From Bacteroidales bacterium UBA5072 (GTDB lineage Bacteria; Bacteroidota; Bacteroidia; Bacteroidales; UBA10428), in assembly GCA_002415855.1 (NCBI GenBank), contig DIAS01000150.1:1-10749 (forward strand): 10,749 nucleotides of DNA, written 5' to 3'. The position numbers and the translations under genes are program-made. Each line of letters opens with the position of its first letter. The stretch's first letter is position 1. This document shows, piece by piece, positions 1 through 6,533 of this stretch. The notes beneath the pieces were generated by a model. That model ran no database searches, was not told the DNA's origin, and saw only the letters and a list, made by a program, of their open reading frames with translations.

Positions 1-3000
1 ATGCCTGAACGGGGAGTTACTTTCAAAGGTCTGAATGACCTCAGGGATTATTTGCAGCAGGATGGGATTCATGCCAAAGCTCTTCCGCAGTTGAAAGAAT
101 CAAAAACACTGGTCCAAAAACCTATACACTTCAGGTTTAACGGACAGGATAAAGTACCGGTTTATCTCGGACTGGATATTGGCTCACTCAGTACCAACCT
201 GGTGCTTCTGACCGAAGATCACAGGGTAGTATCCCGCAGATACCTACCTACAGCAGGGAAACCGCTCGATGCCATACAAAATGGACTGACTGAAATTTAC
301 AGCGAGGTCGGGGATCGGGCTGTTGTCATGGGTGCAGGTACAACGGGCTCAGGGCGTTACCTGACAGGGGACTTTATCGGGGCCGACGTTATTGTAAATG
401 AAATTACTGCACAGGCAACAGCAGCAATCGATTACGATCGGGCAGTGGACACTATTTTCGAGATTGGCGGACAGGATTCCAAGCTTATCATCATTAAAAA
501 TGGTGTGGTGGTGGACTTTGAGATGAACAAGGTTTGTGCGGCCGGCACAGGTTCTTTCCTGGAAGAGCAGGCTGAAAAACTGAATATCCGGATAGAGGAA
601 CAGTTCGGAAGCCTTGCCCTGGCGTGTGATTGTCCGGTAAAACTCGGCGATCGCTGTACGGTATTTATGGAATCGGATCTGAATTCCTTCCTGCAGAAAG
701 GAATGAAAGTAGACAAGCTGGTTGGGGGACTTGCCTATTCTATTGTGAACAACTATCTTCAAAAAGTTGTCGGTGAACGCAAGGTGGGTAATCACATATT
801 CTTTCAGGGAGGAGTGGCAAATAACAAATCAGTAGTGGCAGCTTTTGAACAAGTGCTGCAACGACCTGTTACGGTTCCCCCCAACTTCGACGTTACCGGG
901 GCAATTGGTGCCGCAATTCTGGCAAAGAAATATATGAATGGTAAGGTTAAGACGCGCTTCAAAGGTTTTCAGATGCGCAATGTTCCCTATGCGATAAGCA
1001 TGTTTAGCTGCAAAGGATGCACAAACCAATGTGAAATAAGAAAAGTAAGGGTAGAAGGCGAAAAGAAGGCGCTGTTTTATGGGGGCCGGTGTGAGAAATA
1101 TGAAGCAAATGACCGGAAAGCGGTTTCCAATGCCATCCCAAATCTGTTTGCCCGGAGAACGGACATGCTGTTGAACGGATATGCCTTTACAAAATCACAC
1201 GGGAAAATAACCATTGGCATACCCAGGGCTTTGATGATCTTTTATCAGCAATTTCCATTCTGGCGTATGCTTTTTGAAGAACTGGGATTCTCCGTGATGA
1301 TATCAGAAAGCACGGATAAAGCGCTTGTTAAGAAATCACTTGAATCCATTTCTACTGAGGTTTGCCTGCCTGTTGAAGTGATGCACGGACACGTGGTTGC
1401 TCTTCTCGAAAAGGGAGCAGATTATGTCTTTTTGCCCTTTATCGTTGATGCAAGGGGCAAACCCGGGAATACGACCTCAAACTGCAACTGTCCCTGGATA
1501 CAGAGCCACCCTTTCATGGTCAGGGCAGCGCTTCGATCAAGATATTCCATGCGGAGGATCCTGACCCCTGTATTTCATTTCAGGCATTTCAATACCACGC
1601 TCAGACATGAGTTATACAGCTTCTTTAACAGCACATTCGGGATGAAGAAAGACGATGTAGGACGTGCCATCCTTAAGGCGAATGAAGCGCAAATGAATTT
1701 TGAGGCGGGATTGATTTCTTATGGAGATCAGGTACTGCGTAAAATACCTGAAGGATGCCGTCCTGTTGTTCTGCTGGGACGGCCCTACAATTCATCTGAT
1801 CCGTTCCTGAACCTTGATCTGGCGGAAAAGCTGATCCGGCATAATCTGATGCCCATTCCGCCGGATTTTCTGGAGCTTCCTATTAACGGGGTGTTTGACC
1901 AGTACCGGAGTATGTACTGGCCGAATGGACAAAAGATCCTTGCTGCTGCCCGCAGAGTGGCACAGGATGACAGGCTTCACGCAGTATACATCACAAATTT
2001 CCGGTGTGGTCCCGACTCCTTCCTCCTGCACTATGTTGATGAGGAACTGAAGGGAAAACCATGCCTTCACCTGGAAGTTGATGAGCACTCTGCTGATGCA
2101 GGGATGATCACACGGATTGAAGCTTTTGTGGACAGCCTTCACGGTATTGAGTTCAACAAGGCTGCACAGGAGAAAATATACCGCCCCAGGCCCGGACCTT
2201 CCTCACCCCTGAAGGACCGGGTACTGTACTTCCCTTATATGAATGATAACGCCCATGCGATTGCTGCGGCAGCCAGGAGTTGTGGAATTATGTCGGAAGT
2301 TTTGCCTGTCCAGAATGAAAAGGACCTGGAGCTTGGCAGATTATATACTTCTTCACGGGAGTGCTTTCCGATGATCTGCACAACAGGAAGCTTCCTGCGG
2401 AAACTCATGGAGCCGGGCACTGATCCTTCTCGCGTAAGTTTTTTCATGCCCGATCACAACGGACCATGCCGTTTTGGACAGTATAACCATTTACAACGGG
2501 TCATATTCGATAAACTTGGCTTTGAAAAGGCTGAGATCGTATCCCCTTCCAATGAATCATCCTATTCGGATATTGCAGGTAAAGAGGCTTCGAGATTCCG
2601 TTTTTGCGCCTGGAAAGGATTTATTGCAGTGGACTTCCTGCGAAAACTTAAGCAGGAGACCAGACCCTATGAAGTATATACGGGCGATACCGATACTGTT
2701 TACCGATCGGGGCTGGACAAAATCATCCGGTGCACGGAGAGAGGTGCCCACGGACTCCACCGTGTACTCAAGGAAATAGTTGATGATTTCAAAAAAATTC
2801 CCGTGAACAGGGCATGCAGAAAACCCATTGTGGGGGTCATCGGCGAAATCTTCATGCGCGATAATGCATACTGTAACGGAGGAGTGATAAGCCGTCTGGA
2901 AGATCAGGGGGTTGAAACCCTCATTGCCCCTTTCTCAGAGTGGGTCACCTATTCTACTTACCGTTATGAAAGAGACAGTATCCGGAAACGGGATATGAAG

Positions 3001-3399
3001 GGATACTTCAAGTCGCAGATTCAGCAATTGGCGCAACATGTTTCAGAAAAGCTGATCTTGCGAAACATTACCAAAGCTGTTGATCATGCCAGGACTGTAC
3101 CCCTGCATGCCATACTGCAGTTATGTAACCCATATGTTCATAGGGACTATGACGGTGATCCCCCGATAGCAATGGGTAGCTCGGCCTACCTGGCTGCCCG
3201 GGGCATTTCAGGTATAGCAGCTATTCTTCCGTTCACCTGCATGCCCGGTACACTAATTGCCGCGGTGAGTGATTCTTTCCGGAAAGACCATGGCAACATC
3301 CCCTGGATCAACATTGCCTATGACGGTCAGGATTCGGTATCGCTCGATACACGACTGCAAGCCTTTGTTTTTCAGGTAAAGGAATACGCAACTAATTAG
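1..3399 (+). CDS. 2-hydroxyacyl-CoA dehydratase activase / DUF2229 / HgdB-like fusion protein, probably 5'-partial
   Basis: Seen: an ASKHA ATPase domain (about residues 54-312) with the phosphate-1 loop LGLDIGSLSTN (56-66), GTTGSGRYL (113-121), phosphate-2 EIGGQDSK (154-161) and adenosine-type FFQGGVANN (267-275). C179 (in CAAGTG) and C219 (in RCTVFMESD) match the two cysteines that hold the [4Fe-4S] cluster between subunits in HgdC-type activators. A CxxCxxxC motif (337, 340, 344) plus C364 follows. DUF2229-like sequence starts near 402 (IGIPRAL), then CNCPW (495-499), LLGRPYN (591-597) and CGPDSF (669-674). An HgdB-like part (about 740-1132) has ECFP (787-790), GPCRFGQY (821-828) and FTCMPGT (1078-1084). 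Known: HgdC-type activators use ATP to drive an electron into 2-hydroxyacyl-CoA dehydratases; the substrate of the large fusions is undefined. Inferred: cytosolic, oxygen-sensitive redox protein. The ATG is base 1 of the window. Relatives of about 1,400 residues carry another activase domain in front, and residues 1-50 look like a linker, so the true N-terminus probably lies upstream. No separate dehydratase subunits are visible nearby. Confidence 0.85.
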   Translation: MPERGVTFKGLNDLRDYLQQDGIHAKALPQLKESKTLVQKPIHFRFNGQDKVPVYLGLDIGSLSTNLVLLTEDHRVVSRRYLPTAGKPLDAIQNGLTEIYSEVGDRAVVMGAGTTGSGRYLTGDFIGADVIVNEITAQATAAIDYDRAVDTIFEIGGQDSKLIIIKNGVVVDFEMNKVCAAGTGSFLEEQAEKLNIRIEEQFGSLALACDCPVKLGDRCTVFMESDLNSFLQKGMKVDKLVGGLAYSIVNNYLQKVVGERKVGNHIFFQGGVANNKSVVAAFEQVLQRPVTVPPNFDVTGAIGAAILAKKYMNGKVKTRFKGFQMRNVPYAISMFSCKGCTNQCEIRKVRVEGEKKALFYGGRCEKYEANDRKAVSNAIPNLFARRTDMLLNGYAFTKSHGKITIGIPRALMIFYQQFPFWRMLFEELGFSVMISESTDKALVKKSLESISTEVCLPVEVMHGHVVALLEKGADYVFLPFIVDARGKPGNTTSNCNCPWIQSHPFMVRAALRSRYSMRRILTPVFHFRHFNTTLRHELYSFFNSTFGMKKDDVGRAILKANEAQMNFEAGLISYGDQVLRKIPEGCRPVVLLGRPYNSSDPFLNLDLAEKLIRHNLMPIPPDFLELPINGVFDQYRSMYWPNGQKILAAARRVAQDDRLHAVYITNFRCGPDSFLLHYVDEELKGKPCLHLEVDEHSADAGMITRIEAFVDSLHGIEFNKAAQEKIYRPRPGPSSPLKDRVLYFPYMNDNAHAIAAAARSCGIMSEVLPVQNEKDLELGRLYTSSRECFPMICTTGSFLRKLMEPGTDPSRVSFFMPDHNGPCRFGQYNHLQRVIFDKLGFEKAEIVSPSNESSYSDIAGKEASRFRFCAWKGFIAVDFLRKLKQETRPYEVYTGDTDTVYRSGLDKIIRCTERGAHGLHRVLKEIVDDFKKIPVNRACRKPIVGVIGEIFMRDNAYCNGGVISRLEDQGVETLIAPFSEWVTYSTYRYERDSIRKRDMKGYFKSQIQQLAQHVSEKLILRNITKAVDHARTVPLHAILQLCNPYVHRDYDGDPPIAMGSSAYLAARGISGIAAILPFTCMPGTLIAAVSDSFRKDHGNIPWINIAYDGQDSVSLDTRLQAFVFQVKEYATN

Positions 3400-3424
3400 T
3401 CCTTCTGAATATTGGAACTGTTTA

Positions 3425-3454
3425 TTGCAATTTGAAAAGCAAAAGTTATCTTTA
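3425..3454 (+). promoter_or_regulatory. Putative Bacteroidota-type promoter
   Basis: TTG at 3425-3427, a 19-base gap, then TATCTTTA at 3447-3454, which matches the Bacteroidota -7 consensus TAnnTTTG at all but the last base. Transcription would begin near 3460, upstream of the small exported protein. The decamer GTTATCTTTA (3445-3454) recurs at 6429-6438 ahead of rmuC, which adds weight. Such short elements also occur by chance in AT-rich DNA. Confidence 0.4.
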
Positions 3455-3520
3455 TTCTTTCTCTCATCATGAGGGTGCAAGCATTTTATGGCATACTTGA
3501 TTAAGCCCTTAAACAGGGAA

Positions 3521-4252
3521 ATGCGGATCATTTTCTGTATGGTCTTCATTGCCCTCACAGCCTTTTCCTATCCACAGGAGGGAGCGGACAGTTCCGCTAC
3601 AAAACTAAAGGCAGGTGCTACAATCAGCCTTAACAGCAATGGGATAGCCTCTGTACCGGCCTTTTCCCTAGGTGATCCGGCTGCTTTGGCTTCCATTTCC
3701 CTGGCGAAGGGTTGGTTCAGCTACGAACCTACATTAGCTTACGGCCTCGATGGAAGACCATGGTTCATCGATAACTGGTTCCGGATCAGGCTGGTAAACT
3801 GGCCTGCTTTTGAATTCAGAACAGGGATGAACATCAGTTCGTTCTTCAGTGATTATAAAATAGTGGAGGATACCACCATCCTGCAAGGTCAAAGATATTT
3901 TGCCTTTGAGGTGGCAGGCACCTATAGATTCGCTCAAAATGCTTCTCTTTCATTGATGTATTGGAATGACAGGGGCCAGGAGCCAGGAACGTTAAAAGGA
4001 CATTTTATCGATCTAGTCGGCGACATTTCTTCTGTCAGTATCGGAAAACATGTCCTGCTGGGTGTGAACCTGCAACTGTTTTACGTCAACTACACGGGCA
4101 CTAACGACGGCTTATTCGTATCTCCCAAGATTTCGGCCGCTGTAAGAAAAGTCCCGTTGACGGTTTTCTTTCAGGCCATACAGGCCTTAGCCAGTAATAT
4201 GACACCTTTCCCTGCATTCAGCTGGAATATAGGGCTTGCCTATGCACTTTAG
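3521..4252 (+). CDS. Hypothetical secreted protein, possible outer-membrane beta-barrel
   Basis: I do not recognise a named family. The reading frame opens at an ATG at 3488 (254 aa), but I prefer the in-frame ATG at 3521 (243 aa), because it puts a short basic start (MR) directly before the hydrophobic stretch IIFCMVFIALTAF, a normal type I signal peptide. There is no lipobox cysteine at a cleavage position. The mature part alternates aromatic and hydrophobic residues with polar ones (for example WFSYEPTLAYGLDG, FAFEVAGTYRFAQ, VLLGVNLQLFYVNY) and ends in a beta-strand-like SWNIGLAYAL. This fits a small outer-membrane barrel of 8-10 strands, but that is inference from pattern. It stands 121 bases after the activase fusion with its own promoter-like element, and 47 bases before the membrane-protein gene, so the latter two may be co-transcribed. 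A soluble periplasmic beta-protein is the main alternative. Confidence 0.65.
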   Translation: MRIIFCMVFIALTAFSYPQEGADSSATKLKAGATISLNSNGIASVPAFSLGDPAALASISLAKGWFSYEPTLAYGLDGRPWFIDNWFRIRLVNWPAFEFRTGMNISSFFSDYKIVEDTTILQGQRYFAFEVAGTYRFAQNASLSLMYWNDRGQEPGTLKGHFIDLVGDISSVSIGKHVLLGVNLQLFYVNYTGTNDGLFVSPKISAAVRKVPLTVFFQAIQALASNMTPFPAFSWNIGLAYAL

Positions 4253-4299
4253 AACCGGTCATTGCTGTTGCATGCTAATTTCATTTTAATATTATCAAT

Positions 4300-4914
4300 A
4301 TGCCTAAAACACAGGAAATTCTTCAAATGTTGCAGTCAATTGTGGATGATTACCCGGCCTCTGCCATTGTCTGGCATGTAGTGTTCTTCGGGATCATTGC
4401 ATTTCTGTTCGCCAAATGGGTGCCATCCAACAGGTTATTTGGCATCATGCTGAGTATCCCATTACTTTCAGTTGCTGTATTTGCATGGAAATCCGGTAAT
4501 CCTTTTAATGGGATCCTGTTTTCAATGCTGGCAATCTTTATTTTCATTTTCGGTCTCAGGGCGACTGCACAACCGGTATCCCTTTCAGCCTTGCCTTTTC
4601 TCCTTGTAGGGATTATTCTGGTGGTATTTGGACTGATTTATCCTCATTTTCTTAAAACCGATTCCCTTTTCAGGTATTTATACGCCTCCCCGGCCGGTTT
4701 AATTCCCTGTCCTACATTATCGATCCTGATAGGATTGGCTTTGATATACAATGGTTTTGGATCACAGCCTATTACCATTGCCTTGATAGCATTTGGCTTG
4801 TTTTACGGACTTTTTGGCGTACTGAAACTTGCAGTTTATCTGGATTTATTCCTGTTACTGGGAGCAGCGACGCTTTTGATCAGGTATTTCGGCATGGTAA
4901 GGACTTCCGGATGA
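4300..4914 (+). CDS. Seven-helix integral membrane protein, possibly DUF6064-like
   Basis: A 204-residue protein that is almost entirely hydrophobic. Membrane segments are visible at about 25-41, 46-63, 71-88, 95-114, 130-150, 157-177 and 179-198, separated by very short loops (for example KSGNP, KTDSLFR). The N-terminal ~22 residues are a polar, probably helical, cap. There is no cleavable signal peptide and no recognisable catalytic motif. The segment GLIPCPTLSILIGLAL (133-148) resembles the PCPT-containing helix I remember from DUF6064 membrane proteins; that resemblance is from memory and is weak. The start ATG follows an AT-rich leader with no Shine-Dalgarno sequence, as is common in Bacteroidota. 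The gene lies 47 bases after the secreted beta-protein and is convergent with the oxidoreductase. Function unknown; an inner-membrane location is the only safe inference. Confidence 0.75.
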   Translation: MPKTQEILQMLQSIVDDYPASAIVWHVVFFGIIAFLFAKWVPSNRLFGIMLSIPLLSVAVFAWKSGNPFNGILFSMLAIFIFIFGLRATAQPVSLSALPFLLVGIILVVFGLIYPHFLKTDSLFRYLYASPAGLIPCPTLSILIGLALIYNGFGSQPITIALIAFGLFYGLFGVLKLAVYLDLFLLLGAATLLIRYFGMVRTSG

Positions 4915-4952
4915 CGGCCGGCATAATGCATGTTCTCATGCTTTGGCAGGAG

Positions 4953-4981
4953 AATAAAAAAGCCTGCCGTTGAGGCAGGCT
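4953..4981 (-). terminator. Intrinsic terminator of the oxidoreductase gene
   Basis: A perfect 8-bp GC-rich stem, AGCCTGCC (4961-4968) with GGCAGGCT (4974-4981), closes a 5-base loop. Read on the minus strand it is followed at once by a run of six T and then ATT (4953-4960), the classic Rho-independent layout. It begins 24 bases past the TAA of the minus-strand oxidoreductase gene. On the plus strand the stem is followed by CAATATT rather than a T-run, so it should work poorly for the membrane-protein gene arriving from the other side. Confidence 0.88.
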
Positions 4982-5004
4982 CAATATTACCTAACCGTAT
5001 AGGG

Positions 5005-6396
5005 TTAAACCACTTTCATGTTTACAGGATCCCAGTTGATGATCTTTTGCTGAAAGTAGCTGTCGTTGCAGGCCAGGGTGGGAGCTGCAGCCCTGAATGC
5101 AAACTCGGGACCTTCTACAAGCGGAGCATTGTTGCGTACGCCATCGAAGAAGTTGGCAAAGTGTTCCACATGTTCATCGTAGTCTGCAGGAGCAACATAG
5201 CTGACACCTGGTTTATCGGGCCTTTTCTGATCTTCGGCGCTGTACTTGAGGTCATATTGCTTCATCAGTTCATCCTGCATGGCCTGGGGATAGGAATAGA
5301 TAGCATCCCAGCCGCCAATACCCGGCGCTTTCGACATAATGCTGTGGGTGAGGTTAAATCCGCTGTCAAGCATATCCATGGCGCCCTCACTCCCGATAAA
5401 CCTTGTTATTCCCTTATCGCCCAGTCCGCTCACGAAATTGACCCGCAGCATGACCTGGAAAGCAGGATGCTCTTTCGATTCAGGATATTGCATAATGGCT
5501 GTCATCACATCGGGTACATCACGGCCGTCTTTCCAGTAGCAAAGCTGTCCCGAGGCAAAAATAGTCTTAGGTCCGAATGAACCGGTAACCAGGTGTATGC
5601 CTGATAGCAAATGCACAAAAAGGTCTCCGGCGACGCCTGTTCCAAAGTCGCGGTAATTTCTCCACCAGAAGAATTTTTTCGGATCCCAGGGCATTTTTTT
5701 CATTCCTTCGATATAACGGTCCCAACCTACGGTTTCAGGTGATCCGTCGGTTGGCATGGTATATTCCCAAGCGCCCAGGGCATCCTGTCGGTCGAATGAA
5801 GCTTCCACACAATTTAACTGGCCAATGGCGCCGGTTTTATACAGTTCCTTTGCCTGTCGCCATACAATACTACTGACCCGTTGACTGCCAACCTGCATAG
5901 GCTTTCCGGTCTTTTGCTGGGCGGCAATCACGGGCAGCCCGTCGCTTATTTTCTGAACAACAGGTTTTTCACAATAAACTGCCTTTCCGCTGTTCATTGC
6001 ATCAATTGCTATTCTGGCATGCCAGTTATCGCTTGTGGCGATAATTACAGCGTCGATATCCTTCCGGAGTAACAATTCACGATAGTCCTGGGTAGTTATG
6101 ACGTTATCACCGTATTTTTCTTTTACCCTGTCGAGCCTGCCTTTGTAAAGGTCACAGGCTGCAACCAGCTCAACACCGGGCACCTTCAGTGCCGAATCGG
6201 CATCAGCATGCCCCATAATTCCCATACCGATGCTGGCAACCCTTATCTTGTCATTTGCACTGATCCTCTTCGCGTAGGGGATTACCTGTCTCCGGGTTTC
6301 ATCTTCGGCAAGAGACTGTAAAGAACCTGCTGCCAGCAACAGGGAGGAGCCTCCGAGTTGCCTGATAAAATTTCTGCGTGATGGTCTGACTTTCAT
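5005..6396 (-). CDS. Tat-exported Gfo/Idh/MocA family oxidoreductase
   Basis: NAD(P)-dependent dehydrogenase-like protein, 463 aa from the ATG at 6396. A TTG two codons upstream (6402) is in frame but less likely. Numbered from the ATG, the N-terminus carries a twin-arginine signal, SRRNFIR (6-12), followed by a mild hydrophobic stretch to about 29, so the folded enzyme should be exported to the periplasm. The Rossmann fold starts near 51 with G57-x-G59-x-x-G62, and D82 at the end of the second strand suggests a preference for NAD. EKP (143-145) is the family's signature lysine motif. The C-terminal substrate half includes GTGVAGDLFVH (252-262) and H268, typical of this exported subgroup. Family members act on sugars, inositols or their derivatives with tightly held NAD(H); the substrate cannot be read from sequence. 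The gene stands alone, transcribed divergently from rmuC, with no sugar-uptake or glycosidase genes beside it, and ends at a strong terminator. Confidence 0.9.
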   Translation of the reverse strand: MKVRPSRRNFIRQLGGSSLLLAAGSLQSLAEDETRRQVIPYAKRISANDKIRVASIGMGIMGHADADSALKVPGVELVAACDLYKGRLDRVKEKYGDNVITTQDYRELLLRKDIDAVIIATSDNWHARIAIDAMNSGKAVYCEKPVVQKISDGLPVIAAQQKTGKPMQVGSQRVSSIVWRQAKELYKTGAIGQLNCVEASFDRQDALGAWEYTMPTDGSPETVGWDRYIEGMKKMPWDPKKFFWWRNYRDFGTGVAGDLFVHLLSGIHLVTGSFGPKTIFASGQLCYWKDGRDVPDVMTAIMQYPESKEHPAFQVMLRVNFVSGLGDKGITRFIGSEGAMDMLDSGFNLTHSIMSKAPGIGGWDAIYSYPQAMQDELMKQYDLKYSAEDQKRPDKPGVSYVAPADYDEHVEHFANFFDGVRNNAPLVEGPEFAFRAAAPTLACNDSYFQQKIINWDPVNMKVV

Positions 6397-6403
6397 ATAC
6401 AAG

Positions 6404-6430
6404 GTTTTAATTGTAAAGCGTTTTAATTGT
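6404..6430. repeat. 11-bp direct repeat GTTTTAATTGT, two copies
   Basis: GTTTTAATTGT occurs at 6404-6414 and again exactly at 6420-6430, a 16-base period with a 5-base spacer (AAAGC). It lies just upstream of the oxidoreductase start and overlaps the plus-strand promoter-like element. Tandem half-sites of this kind can bind a regulator, but low-complexity AT sequence could also produce it. Confidence 0.5.
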
Positions 6431-6438
6431 TATCTTTA
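6411..6438 (+). promoter_or_regulatory. Putative Bacteroidota-type promoter for rmuC-gmhA operon
   Basis: TTG at 6411-6413, a 17-base gap and TATCTTTA at 6431-6438 approximate the -33/-7 elements (TTG and TAnnTTTG) of Bacteroidota. The predicted start of transcription, near 6445, would leave a leader of about 90 bases before rmuC. The same GTTATCTTTA decamer precedes the gene at 3521. Confidence 0.4.
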
Positions 6439-6533
6439 AATTTTGAAATATTACCTTAAAATTAGAACAATCGGATGAATTCGGATCATCTGTTGCTTAA
6501 AATATCAAACAATGAAGTAACTGACGGTTTAGC

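Larger units (their letters stand above)
6397..6533. promoter_or_regulatory. Divergent intergenic control region
   Basis: This AT-rich stretch separates the minus-strand oxidoreductase from plus-strand rmuC and must hold the start signals for both. It includes a tandem 11-bp repeat and a plus-strand promoter-like element, described separately. I could not identify a convincing minus-strand promoter; TAATATTT, read on the minus strand around 6450, is only a weak candidate. No open reading frame worth calling lies inside. Confidence 0.6.

Noticed and set aside
349..795. 148-codon minus-strand open frame inside the activase gene
   Set aside because: It is antisense to the strongly conserved ASKHA domain (including CAAGTG and RCTVF), with a Cys/His-rich, non-protein-like composition; a shadow of a real gene.
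3253..3558. 101-codon minus-strand open frame spanning the 3400-3520 gap
   Set aside because: It overlaps both the end of the activase gene and the signal peptide of the next gene in antisense, with no domain-like pattern. The gap is better explained as leader DNA with a promoter-like element.
4930..5580. 216-codon plus-strand open frame
   Set aside because: It lies almost wholly on the opposite strand of the oxidoreductase gene, runs through its terminator, and its translation has no recognisable domain or plausible start context. It is a shadow frame.
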